The notes beneath the pieces were generated by a model, which saw only the letters and a program-made list of their open reading frames with translations, did not search any database and was not told the DNA's origin. Below are positions 14,196 to 22,533 of a stretch of DNA of 22,753 nt, one piece after another. Positions within the stretch are counted from its first letter, which is position 1, and each line of letters opens with the position of its first letter. Made by a program: the position numbers and the translations under genes. Source of the stretch: Polymyxa betae (Eukaryota; Endomyxa; Phytomyxea; Plasmodiophorida; Plasmodiophoridae); NCBI GenBank assembly GCA_003693705.1, contig RBZT01000844.1, positions 1 through 22,753 on the forward strand. Direction: 5' to 3'.

Positions 14196-17100
14196 TTAAT
14201 AGAAGCCGCACTTGCGTACAGAACGTATTGGACCGCTGCTGGTCAAAGCAGCTGTCTTGGAAGGAGCGGCCTCCCGGGCGGGTTGCGCCGGAGTAGCATC
14301 TTCATCTGTTTTGAGAGGCTGCGCCTCTCCGACTTCGTCAGGTAGGGTTTTAGGGTTTAGGGTTTTGATGTCGTGTGTCACGAAATTGCCCTCCCCCAAA
14401 GAGGACTGTGGCTGGGAAGAGATACGACGCCAGTAATCACGAATGACTTGTTCATCATTGAAGTTGACGCTGGGTTCCCAACTGTATTCGGCTGCAGGTT
14501 GGCCTTTCCATCGGACCAGATATTCGCGCTTGGTTTCCGGGCCACAATGACGAACGATGTGGTCGATAACAAAGGAGAGCGGGTCTTGCGACGGATCTTT
14601 TGAAACGAGCTTCATCTGAACCGGTGCGACAGCGCGCTGGTAGAGCCGCAGATCATGATCCAGAAGCTGGTAACTGCCGCCGCGAGTACGGCGAAGGACT
14701 TTATATGGACCTTCATAGACCGGCTGGGTCTTGCTTGAACGGGTGGGGTCCACAACCATGACATACGAACCAGCAGGAAAAGGATCTTTCAAAATACGTT
14801 TCGCGCGAGCGAACATATTGATGGCACGTGACGCGTGGCCGAGAAGACGATCTTCGACGGCCGGGAACAGGATGTCGGTCATAAATTGCATTCTTTCACG
14901 AACACGAAGGTAAGCTTGCTGAAGTTCAGCCTCTGGGTACACAGGTTCATTGGAATAATCCTCCAGCGGGTTCAGAAGACGACCGAGCATAACGCTCAAG
15001 GGTGCCGATCCGTGAGCAGCAGCGATCTTTGCATTCAAGAACATCTGTACCACAGGGACAAAGCGGTCCCATAGACGATTTTCACCGTCGAGTAACTTAT
15101 GAATGGCGCGGCATGAAGTCTGCACAAATCTTTCGGCGAGACCATTGGCTCTGGGGTGATACTTTGTGACTAACCGGTGATCGATGCCTGAGTGCTGCGT
15201 CAAATAATTCATCAGCTGGTTGACGAATTCTGTGCCATTATCTGACTGGATGATACGAGAAAAACCAAAATCACAAAAGATAAGGAAAAGAGCCTCTGTT
15301 ACGGACGATGCTGACTTATTTTGCAGCGCCCGAAGTAAAACGAAGCGTGTGTGAACGCAGACGACCACCAACAAGACGCTCTTGCCGGTTGTTGAGGCAG
15401 GGAAGGAAAAAGCGGTGTCTATCGCCACATGGTCCATTGGACCAGCGGCGGTTATCGGAGTCAGAGGGTGGAACCCCTGGCGTACAATCGAAAATCTTTG
15501 GCAGGGAATACAGCGCTTGACAGCTTCTTCCACGTCACGTCTCATCGACGGCCATCTCTGACCTTGTTGGATAAGGTGTGACATGGTGGCGGCGACACCG
15601 AAGTGTCCTCGCAGATGAGCAGCTTCAATGGCCTCAGATCGACGATCGTCTGGTAAAGGATCTAGCACACGCGGTTGTAATTCACCATGATGAACCGAAG
15701 CGGATGACGTCCAAGCGGATCGCTGAGGAAAAAGCCTTGAAAGCGTATCCGGTAGAATGTTCAGAATTCCCGGGCGATGAATAATTACGAAATTATAAGA
15801 GAGGATCGACTCCATCCAATTCGCCAATAAGGGTGAAACGTCCTTTTGCGTGAACAAAAACGACAGAGCTCGATGATCTGAAAACAGTTTGAAATGACGT
15901 CCCCATAGATAAAAATGAAAACGTTTCAGAGCAAAAACTACCGCCAGTAATTCCTTCTTCGATGCCGAATAGTTGCGCTCGGATGCATGCAACGCTCGCG
16001 CTGCGAACATAATGTACAAACGATTCTCGGTACAGTCGTCCTTTGCTTCATCGCAAAGATGATAAAGAGCTGCGCCAATTCCGACATCGGATGCGTCAGT
16101 TGCAACATAGAAGGTGCGGTCGAAGTTCGGGAAATGCAGAAACATTCCCTCTTGTAAGACGGCCTTGAGGGCTTCGAAAGCCCGAAGCCGATCTTGGGTC
16201 CATGACGATTCGTCTAGGTGCGTTACCTTGCGTAAGGACTCCAGCGGTGCCGCGAACGTCGAATAGCAGGGGATGAAGTCCCTAAAATAGTTAATCAGTC
16301 CCAGATACTTCTCTATTTCATTGCCAGATTGTGGCAGAGGCCATGACGCTACGTCGACTAACTTGCGACGGTCAATGGTGATGCCGGCCGCGGAGAATGT
16401 ATGACCCAGAAGGTGTAATGAGGTCTTGAAGAGGTGCGACATCTTGATGTTGACCCGCAGGTTCACCGCCGTTAGACGATCGAGGGTATCAATGAGGTCT
16501 TCCAGGTGCTCGTCATGCGAATGCGAGCCCACGGGGATATCGTCGAGAAAGGCGACAGCGCCTCGCGAACCGTCCAACACACGCCGCATCGTCCGCTGTA
16601 GAACCGAAGACGTCGGAATGAGGCCGAAAGGCGTGCCGGCAAACATGATAGGACGGCCTGACCATATGAAGGCCAACTTCGGTCGATCAGATTCGCTTAC
16701 GGGCAGCTGAAGAAAGGATTGCTCGAGATCCATAGCGCTGAATATTGACTTTCCGGCCAGGAACTGGAAAATCTCTGAGACCAGAGGAAGCGGGTCGCAG
16801 TCAGGCTTGAGAAGCCGATTGAGAGCACGGGGATCTATACAGACCCGTCCGGGTTTCTTCTCGCCTGTTTCCGGGTCTTTTTTGAGAGCCACCAATAGAG
16901 GAAGGTTCCATCTGCAGCTTCGCGGGGCATCAACGACCTTGCCGTTATCACGCCACTTTTGGACTTGCTGGTCTACAACGGGTTGGATGGCCTGGGCGAT
17001 GGGATACTGGCGACGGTACACTGGTTCATGGTCACCTGTATCGAGCTCGACGACAGCTTCAGGTAGCGCGCCAAAGCTATTCTTGGGGATCGCTTGATTG

Positions 17101-17834
17101 CGGGCGAGAGCGGCCTGCAAGCTTGGATCGCTGATCAGAGGATTTGGAGCGCCACTATCAACAGCGAATCGCGGAAGGTGAGAGTCTTCCTCGGCATCGG
17201 GCGGCTGCTGCAATGCAGCTGGCAGACAGAGATCAGTTATAGCGATCCCGAGCACGCGCTGCAAATCCCGGCCAATGATGACGGAGATCCCAGACGGCGG
17301 TTCCCCGATGTCGAACATATAGCTGAAATACTTGTCTCCATATCGGGCCGGTACGACCGCCTTGCCTGGCCGCCGTACGAACCGGCTTTTAGCGACCAGC
17401 GAGATCATTTCGCCCGGGGCTGCATCTTGGTAAGAGCTTCGCACAGAATCCGAGAATTGCTGAAAGAGAGCTTTGTCAATAGTCGAATGGGAAGCACCAG
17501 TATCCACATATCCATCAACTTCGATACCGTCGAGGAGTATAGGCGTAAAGATGGCGGTTGAGTAGTCGACGCGAGCCGTAATGGTCACAGGCAGCGTCAG
17601 GCTCCGTCCACCAGTCGAGGCAGATTCATTGCTGTGAGTGCAGGCCGACGATGAGAAGAGCTGATCATAGCCTTCGACGGTCTCGACCTCCGCGGGCCAA
17701 TCAGAGCTCGGATCCATCTGCTCGACGTGATGGTTGGCTGTAGCCGCGGTCGTCCGATTTTGGGCCGCTGCTGGTAGTGGATTTGGGCAGAGCGACGCTA
17801 TGTGGCTCATTGCATGACATGACAGCGATGGCAC
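14196..17834 (-). CDS. pol: gypsy-1 Pol polyprotein
   Basis: The intact frame has about 1212 codons; its first codon is a GTG preceded by a stop, so it is really a continuation of gag-pol after a frameshift. Domains by residue: end of a zinc knuckle (SHIASLC, 10-16); protease with DTGAS at 111-115; reverse transcriptase about 265-480 with AMDL (Asp 369) and the FLDD box 429-432; RNase H with Asp 580, Glu 628, Asp 653 and Asp 696; integrase with His 740 and 744, Cys 775 and 778, and the DDE residues Asp 806, Asp 865, Glu 901; chromodomain about 1086-1136. All these catalytic residues are present. The last 62 or so codons lie inside the 3' LTR. Expression would need Gag fused or supplied in trans. 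Confidence 0.92.
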   Translation of the reverse strand: MPSLSCHAMSHIASLCPNPLPAAAQNRTTAATANHHVEQMDPSSDWPAEVETVEGYDQLFSSSACTHSNESASTGGRSLTLPVTITARVDYSTAIFTPILLDGIEVDGYVDTGASHSTIDKALFQQFSDSVRSSYQDAAPGEMISLVAKSRFVRRPGKAVVPARYGDKYFSYMFDIGEPPSGISVIIGRDLQRVLGIAITDLCLPAALQQPPDAEEDSHLPRFAVDSGAPNPLISDPSLQAALARNQAIPKNSFGALPEAVVELDTGDHEPVYRRQYPIAQAIQPVVDQQVQKWRDNGKVVDAPRSCRWNLPLLVALKKDPETGEKKPGRVCIDPRALNRLLKPDCDPLPLVSEIFQFLAGKSIFSAMDLEQSFLQLPVSESDRPKLAFIWSGRPIMFAGTPFGLIPTSSVLQRTMRRVLDGSRGAVAFLDDIPVGSHSHDEHLEDLIDTLDRLTAVNLRVNIKMSHLFKTSLHLLGHTFSAAGITIDRRKLVDVASWPLPQSGNEIEKYLGLINYFRDFIPCYSTFAAPLESLRKVTHLDESSWTQDRLRAFEALKAVLQEGMFLHFPNFDRTFYVATDASDVGIGAALYHLCDEAKDDCTENRLYIMFAARALHASERNYSASKKELLAVVFALKRFHFYLWGRHFKLFSDHRALSFLFTQKDVSPLLANWMESILSYNFVIIHRPGILNILPDTLSRLFPQRSAWTSSASVHHGELQPRVLDPLPDDRRSEAIEAAHLRGHFGVAATMSHLIQQGQRWPSMRRDVEEAVKRCIPCQRFSIVRQGFHPLTPITAAGPMDHVAIDTAFSFPASTTGKSVLLVVVCVHTRFVLLRALQNKSASSVTEALFLIFCDFGFSRIIQSDNGTEFVNQLMNYLTQHSGIDHRLVTKYHPRANGLAERFVQTSCRAIHKLLDGENRLWDRFVPVVQMFLNAKIAAAHGSAPLSVMLGRLLNPLEDYSNEPVYPEAELQQAYLRVRERMQFMTDILFPAVEDRLLGHASRAINMFARAKRILKDPFPAGSYVMVVDPTRSSKTQPVYEGPYKVLRRTRGGSYQLLDHDLRLYQRAVAPVQMKLVSKDPSQDPLSFVIDHIVRHCGPETKREYLVRWKGQPAAEYSWEPSVNFNDEQVIRDYWRRISSQPQSSLGEGNFVTHDIKTLNPKTLPDEVGEAQPLKTDEDATPAQPAREAAPSKTAALTSSGPIRSVRKCGFY
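14341..14370. repeat. telomere-like TTTAGGG tract in the LTR (second copy 19415-19444)
   Basis: GGTAGGGTTTTAGGGTTTAG plus GGTTTTGATG contains four AGGGTTT-type units, the telomere repeat of plants and oomycetes. It sits in coding sequence (KTLNPKTL in Pol) and in both LTRs, so it belongs to the element and does not mark a chromosome end here. Confidence 0.7.
14386..14400 (-). promoter_or_regulatory. gypsy-1 polypurine tract
   Basis: Minus strand TTTGGGGGAGGGCAA directly before the 3' LTR, the standard site for plus-strand priming. It is also coding: the pol frame reads through it as SLGEGNF. Confidence 0.8.
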
Positions 17835-19091
17835 TTAACATTGGCTAACATAGATCTGGAAGCATTCATACCTTTTGACTGAGCCATGGAGGCTGCACAA
17901 GTCGTGGATGAGGATGGTTGAGCTTTTGAAGACGTGTTATCAGCCGGCTTGGAAGCCAAGGCTCGGCATTCGGCGATAGAATGGCCACCCTGACCATGAA
18001 GTTCGCACTGGTCTGTTCGCGGCGCTTGATTTGAGACGCATTGGAGGGTAAGGAAGTTTGGTTAGTCGCAGACGACCCCGCCTGCGGTTGGCGAGAACGA
18101 GCAGATCGTTCAGCGGAACCGTACAACGTTAGCTGTGATATGATCTTTCGGACAGTATCAACACGATCCGGAGAACTGGCCTTAATACTGTTCAACCAGT
18201 GTACAGCCATCTTGGGAAGATGCGACGTAAACAGGGCGGTAAACTCACCGACCTTGTCTGGATTACGACGAGCCCGCCTCATAGCCGTTAGATATCGGTC
18301 ACCGAAGGCCAGAAGATCTTCGCCCTGATTGCGATGGCATTAAACAAGAGCTTGTTCATAAAGGTGCGGCACGTCGTCATCGACGAAGTGTTGGATGAAA
18401 CTGGTGCGGATCTCCTCCCACGGAAGACCCTTCCCGACCAGGTTTTCGCTGACCCAATCTCCCTCGGCCGTAACGCAGCAGGCCGCGAGAGCTTCCGGAT
18501 ACATTGAAGCCGGATATTTTTCAGCTCGTAGTCGTCGGACGAACTCAGAAAAGAAATCGTCGACAGCGCCAGGCTCCTGAGCACTGGGGCGCTTGAATCG
18601 CAGCAGACCCGACGGGAGCCTTGCCGAGTACGACGGCGTCGACGGCGCCGCCGTCGGCATGACGGTGACAAGCTGAGGAACGACAGCAAAAGTTGATATC
18701 GCTTGCGGTTCCGGCAAGTGGGCCAGTACGGCTTCCTGCGATGGACGTGGCCGTTTCAGTAACGCCAACGACCGTTCAGTTGCAGTAATTCGCTCTTGAG
18801 CGGCAGCGACTCGTTCAGCGAAAGCCCGAACTTGGGTGTCGAATGCAGTCTTGGCTGTTCTTGACATCGATTCCGTGCCCGACTGGAGCAGCTCGTCTTG
18901 TTCAGCCTCCAAACTCAGCAGAGCGTCCCCTTCGCGCTCGAGTCGACTCTCGATTTGGGCGATGAGTTGAGATCTGCGATGCGATCGTTCCACAGGGGTG
19001 GATATGTCGCTGCCTGCCTGGTCCTGGGACCCAGATTGACGGCGTTCGTTTTCAGGCTGGGCCTGTGCGCCGTCTTCCCCGAATTGCTCAT
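17822..19091 (-). pseudogene. gag: gypsy-1 gag, four lesions
   Basis: A likely start ATG is at 19091-19089. A one-base shift at the run of four G at 19080-19077 leads to the main frame. A helical, charged N-terminal region (LEREGDALLSLEAEQDELL) is followed by the capsid part (GAVDDFFSEFVRRLRAEKYP, then EGDWVSENLV). TAA at 18342-18340 interrupts it; the same frame continues with NQGEDLLAFGDRYLTAMRR to about 18010. A further shift leads to a first knuckle CELHGQGGHSIAEC (18007-17966, C-X2-H-X4-H-X4-C). A second, CX2CX4HX4C knuckle begins at 17833 and is split between frames by a 5-bp tandem duplication at 17814-17823. This copy cannot make full-length Gag. Confidence 0.8.
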
Positions 19092-19124
19092 AGCAAGCGT
19101 GGATCGGGACTCGCTTGAAAATAA

Positions 19125-19459
19125 TGTGATGATCACTCTAATGGGAGTCGGCAGACGGCGGTCAAGCGGAATTGAACCACACTTTTATTTCCAAAAGAAT
19201 AATGAACAAGAAGGACACATAAACAGGACAGGTCAGGACAGGACAGGACAGGGGCTGCGCGAACGACGCTTAATAGAAGCGGCACTTGCGTACAGGACGT
19301 ACTGGGCCGCTGCTGGTCAAAGCAGCTGTCTTGGAAGGAGCGGCCTCCCGGGCGGGTTGCGCCGGAGTAGCATCTTCATCTGATTTGAGAGGCTGCGCCT
19401 CTCGGACTTCGTCAGGTAGGGTTTTAGGGTTTAGGGTTTTGATGTCGTGTGTCACGACA
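19125..19459 (-). repeat. gypsy-1 5' LTR
   Basis: 335 bp, minus strand TGTCGTGACACACG to ATCATCACA. It contains a telomere-like CCCTAAA tract near its start (19444-19415), a GGACA-type tandem repeat (19225-19252) and an AATAAA at 19189-19184. It also holds an open 61-codon frame equivalent to the Pol C terminus (19455-19270). It aligns to 14051-14385 without gaps. Confidence 0.95.
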
Positions 19460-19620
19460 CGAAGCGGTTTCGCATGTTCGGCGACACACGAAAGTTTGGT
19501 AGGACTTCACAGTTTGAGAAACCGACCTGCAACGAAATTCCACATCTTTGACCATGCTCAATTGTATCTTTCCAGGCCTGAAACTCAGAGATGCCAAAAA
19601 ATAACTCATCAGGAATAATT
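19460..19620 (-). pseudogene. MULE-like open frame, part upstream of gypsy-1
   Basis: Minus strand, an open frame of about 53 codons from 19620 to the gypsy-1 edge: DELFFGISEFQAWKDTIEHG, then VLPNFRVSPNMRNRF. The pattern F-x-S-EF-x-x-WK-x-x-IE is seen at the start of many MULE/FLYWCH-type transposase proteins. It joins in frame to 14045-13891 when gypsy-1 and one TSD copy are left out. No start codon is certain. Confidence 0.4.
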
Positions 19621-20009
19621 TATCAGAATTTGTTATTCCGAGCCAAATCCTGAAGGAAGGAATTCAATTATTGACCTGCATTGAGAAATATATATGTTTA
19701 TTCCTTCTGAGGAAATTATTAATGTTTATTCTATATCCGAATGGAGATATTCGAAGGTCCAAAGATGTCGATCACTTTTAGAAACAGTTGCATTTCAATA
19801 TTGGCAGACTTTCACACAGGTTACTGATGGGGCGAATGAACTTTCAGTCGATGTAGCGAGACTCACTCGAAATTTTGGGTCGTTTTACCTGCTATAAAAG
19901 TGGGTCGGTGTATTTACGGTAATTGGAATAGTATTTCTTTATTCCGGACTTATGGATTTTATTCTCCTGGATTTATTCTCATGTGATAACGGAATATGAT
20001 ATTTCCTGA
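19621..20009. other. AT-rich unassigned DNA
   Basis: No gene, repeat or motif is supported. Short frames occur but their composition is that of noncoding DNA. Confidence 0.5.
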
Positions 20010-20037
20010 GAGCATCTCCAGCGCGGGCAACCCATCC
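20010..20037 (+). repeat. putative left terminal repeat of a second Harbinger element
   Basis: GAGCATCTCCAGCGCGGGCA resembles the GAGCATCTCCA type of PIF/Harbinger ends and lies 142 bases before a Harbinger-type N-terminal frame. It shares GAGCATC and CAGCG with the MITE end at 20589. No matching right end is present in the window. Confidence 0.45.
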
Positions 20038-20151
20038 TATTCATCCAAACCTATTCTCTGGACTCTGTGACTGAAATAGGTCAATAGGTAACCCTCTTTG
20101 AATCTTCATCGCATGATATCTATATACACAAATCGCTATACCTCTGTTGCA

Positions 20152-20400
20152 ATGATTCGGGTGAACAATCTGTTTCTGAACGCGAACGCTCCTTCGCTAG
20201 ACAGTTTAATCGATAATCCATTTATGCAGCCAAGAGATGGCCCTCCAGCAAAGAAGCGCCATGGGGGTCCAAATCCAGGGCGTGCGATCTTTGTTCGAGA
20301 TTTTCAATGGGGCCATTTATCGATTGCCCGCGATTATCCCTTCGGCGATATGGGCACGCTTCGTTCGAATGCCTGAAGATTATTGCAAAGGAAACGAATA
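20152..20400 (+). pseudogene. Harbinger transposase N-terminal fragment
   Basis: From ATG 20152-20154 the frame encodes LDSLIDNPFMQP, a basic PPAKKRHGG stretch (possible nuclear signal), then GGPNPGRAIFVRDFQWGHLS and ARDYPFGDM, and stops at 20376. The G-G-x-x-PG-(R)-x-x-x-x-RD-x-x-x-GH-x-x-x-x-DY pattern is the start of PIF/Harbinger transposases. After a frameshift, AIWARFVRMPEDYCK matches the FRRRFRM-like segment that follows. The rest is missing; copia-2 sequence begins by about 20430. Confidence 0.55.
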
Positions 20401-20430
20401 ACGAATGTCATCGAAAATAAAGATAAATCT

Positions 20431-20588
20431 CCATATTTCTGTGAGACCTGCGTACAAATCACGCCCACAGAAGTTTTTCCTGAAGTACGCTAGACCCAGC
20501 CGGCAAGGGTGCTCGAGATTGTATCATCAAACCTGAAAGGACCAGTATACTAAGGACAAAGGCGGATATCGTTATTTAAACTCTTTTA
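20431..20588 (+). pseudogene. copia-2 integrase, part upstream of the MITE
   Basis: SPYFCETCVQITPTEVFPEV carries the CC half of the integrase zinc finger (Cys 20440-20442 and 20449-20451). ARVLEIVSSNLKGPVY is the first core strand; the invariant Asp (SDLKGP) is Asn at 20530-20532. After TAA and a one-base shift, KDKGGYRYLNSF runs to the MITE insertion point. The piece continues in frame at 21736. Confidence 0.8.
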
Positions 20589-20626
20589 GAGCATCCACAG
20601 CGGTTGCAGGATTTTCATGCGTGATT
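20589..20626 (+). repeat. MITE left terminal inverted repeat
   Basis: 38 bp beginning GAGCATCCACAGCGGTTGCA, followed by several ACGCA/TGCGT subterminal motifs up to about 20665. Confidence 0.88.
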
Positions 20627-20775
20627 CCACTTACGCACCATTCACGCATAGAAAAAACGCATGGGGTGTTATTCCAAGCGGGTTTTGTACATTTTTTTGA
20701 TTGCACCTTTTGAAAAAAAAATCGAAATTTAGTCACCAAAGTTTGGATAGTCGATAAATCTCGTCTGTGACAATT

Positions 20776-21003
20776 CTAAGTATATTGAGGTTGAACGCAC
20801 CCGGTAACGATTGTACAACATCTCATGATTGCCGTAACCCTCTTGTTCGGGCGGAATAGCTGCATTAAAGGTGTCCGTAAAAGGCTCTGAAAGTCTTCGA
20901 GTCGCAGACCTTTGAGCCTATAGTTCTGCTGGAGCCTCCGAATGCTGTCAGTCATAGCCAAAGATCTGTCGAACTTTTCGAAGCCCACTAAAACGACCTC
21001 CAA
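20776..21003 (-). CDS. 75-codon open frame inside the MITE, unknown
   Basis: The frame ends at 20776 and has SIRRLQQNYRLKGLRLEDFQ and LMQLFRPNKRVTAIMR, which looks amphipathic and basic. I recognise no family. In a non-autonomous element it may be a remnant of an internal gene or chance. Confidence 0.2.
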   Translation of the reverse strand: MEVVLVGFEKFDRSLAMTDSIRRLQQNYRLKGLRLEDFQSLLRTPLMQLFRPNKRVTAIMRCCTIVTGCVQPQYT

Positions 21004-21340
21004 ACAGTTTCACAGACTTTTGAATTAATCCCTTTTCTGTAGTTCTAAGATTTCTATGGAAATTGCACATGATCTGTTCCCAGAGTCAAGTGCTGTATAT
21101 TTTCAGGGCGATGGGAATTCCGAGCTAGCTCCAAGGAGTTCTCCTTGACCGCAAGAGAAGTTATGCATTAGGTGAAGACCAGCGTTCTGCGATCAGAGGT
21201 GGCTATAACCGGTTTACATCTTCCATTAGCTGATCGATTAAAAATTCAACAGGAACAGATCCATATTTTCAAAACAAAAAAATATAAATCTGTGTATTCA
21301 GCAATTTTTATGTGTGACTGGGTGATCTGGCAGACCTTTG

Positions 21341-21411
21341 CAAAGATCTGTTACATATACGGACAGCTGCAAAGATCTGCAAGTGACAGACAGTTAGAGG
21401 TCAAAGATCTG
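21341..21411 (+). repeat. repeated CAAAGATCTG motif in the MITE
   Basis: The 10-mer occurs at 21341-21350, 21370-21379 and 21402-21411, and once more at 20959-20968. Spacing is 29 and 32 bases. The first copy is preceded by CCTTTG, making CTTTGCAAAG palindromic. They may be protein-binding repeats of the element. Confidence 0.7.
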
Positions 21412-21695
21412 TCACATTTGCGGAAACCTTTATTGTTCCACAAGTCTTTCCGCTTTTGGTTATTGCCTTAATGATAGTGGAAGTCCAAACCACACTGAGG
21501 CTCTTGTCTTCGCTCGAGCTGAAACGTGGAGCCATTGAAACACAGATAGAAAACTAGAGAAAAATTGAAAATTTTCTCTAACGCATGCGGGTTTCCATGC
21601 GCCAAATCTAATGCACGAAATGATGCTGCGGGATTTTGGGGGCTTGCAAACACGCACAAGTGGGAGACAATATTTCACGCATGAGGGATTTACCC

Positions 21696-21732
21696 AATCA
21701 CGCATGAAATCATGCAACAGCTGTGGATTCTC
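21696..21732 (-). repeat. MITE right terminal inverted repeat
   Basis: 37 bp; on the minus strand it begins GAGAATCCACAGCTGTTGCA. Three substitutions and one 1-base gap separate it from the left repeat. Subterminal CACGCATGA motifs adjoin it. Confidence 0.88.
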
Positions 21733-22533
21733 TTAACTGCCAATCTTTGAAATGTTGCTGGATTACCTTCTTGAAGGGGAAGAGTGCGGAAGAAGTTCTC
21801 GACGCGACAAGGCGTCTTATAACCGATGCACAATCCAAAACAGTGAGACGAATGACAGCAACTTGAACGGATAACGGATCAGAGTATATTCACAGCGACG
21901 TGAGTATGCTCTTACTACTGAAGAATATCAAGCAACAACGTACGGTGCCGTACTATCCCCAGCAAAATGGACTAGCTGAACGAAGAAATCTGGATATCAT
22001 GTCAATGGCCACATAAGTCGTGATTAAATCATTACTACCGCACAAATGCTGGCCGCTCACTGTACGATACTTAACCTTCACGTTTAGCCAATAACCGACA
22101 AAATCGATCGATTGGAAACTCCGATTTCATTTGAGGAAAATTCTGGATATCGATCACATGAGACCGTTCGGCTGTCTAGCTTATGCTCACGTCGACAAGT
22201 GGTTACGAACTTCAATGGAACCTACATCAGGGAAATGTATATTCCTTGGATATGCCCGTAAAATTACGGACTCGAGCAACTACATGATAAGAGGTAGTGG
22301 TAAGAAGAAATATCTCTTTTGACGAAAATCCTCGTTAGGGCTAACAAATGATCATCATCTTGGTCAAGGCGGATCCTTTTGCAAAGAATACCGATTTTCT
22401 CGAAATGGACATGCAATATGTATCTTCAACAAGGCCGAAATATTACCAAGCTGCTTTGAAACTACCAAACAGACAGTTATGGCATGAAGCAACTGTTCGA
22501 GAAATTGAAGCTGTATCAGATTTTTTAACATAA
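21733..22533 (+). pseudogene. copia-2 integrase (rest) and start of reverse transcriptase
   Basis: From 21736 the target frame continues with CCWITFLKGKSAEEVLDATR, then TGA, TDNGSEYIHSDV (second catalytic Asp at 21870-21872), TVPYYPQQNGLAERRN (catalytic Glu 21978-21980), a TAA, LETPISFEE, and after a frameshift HMRPFGCLAYAHVDKW and CIFLGYARKI (integrase C-terminal part, to about 22320). From 22348, PKYYQAALKLPNRQLWHEA and EIEAV are the conserved start of the copia reverse transcriptase. Then stops follow and the element is truncated at about 22533. Confidence 0.85.

Larger units (their letters stand above)
14051..14385 (-). repeat. gypsy-1 3' LTR
   Basis: 335 bp, colinear with 19125-19459 (offset 5074, no indels, 9 substitutions by hand). 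It carries the end of the pol frame (stop TAA at 14198-14196), the telomere-like tract (14370-14341) and the AATAAA (14115-14110). Confidence 0.95.
14051..19459 (-). mobile_element. gypsy-1: nearly complete Ty3/gypsy chromovirus-type retrotransposon
   Basis: A 5409-bp element with two 335-bp LTRs (19459-19125 and 14385-14051), TG...CA ends on the outer sides, and a 5-bp target-site duplication CGAAG at 14046-14050 and 19460-19464. Inside, on the minus strand: gag (broken), then one 1.2-kb-codon pol frame with protease, reverse transcriptase, RNase H, integrase and chromodomain, and a polypurine tract next to the 3' LTR. The LTRs differ at 9 of 335 sites by hand count, so the insertion is younger than copia-1. 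It lies inside a MULE-like open frame. Confidence 0.95.
20589..21732. mobile_element. complete non-autonomous PIF/Harbinger-type element (MITE-like, 1144 bp)
   Basis: Terminal inverted repeats of 37-38 bp (20589-20626 and 21696-21732) start GAGCATCCACAGC / GAGAATCCACAGC and agree at about 34 positions. The flanks are TTA on both sides (20586-20588 and 21733-21735), the target preference of PIF/Harbinger. The interior encodes no transposase. It interrupts the copia-2 integrase exactly, with the target frame open across the empty site. It must have been moved by a transposase from another locus. Confidence 0.9.

Noticed and set aside
14341-14370. Chromosome end or interstitial telomere fusion
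   Set aside because: The tract is short, lies within an intact coding frame and is present at the same place in both LTRs, so it is element sequence.
17853-17879. 27-bp GT-AG intron in gypsy-1 gag (minus strand GTATGA...TTAG)
   Set aside because: The frame that contains both zinc knuckles stays open through it, and 27 bp is below usual spliceosomal limits.
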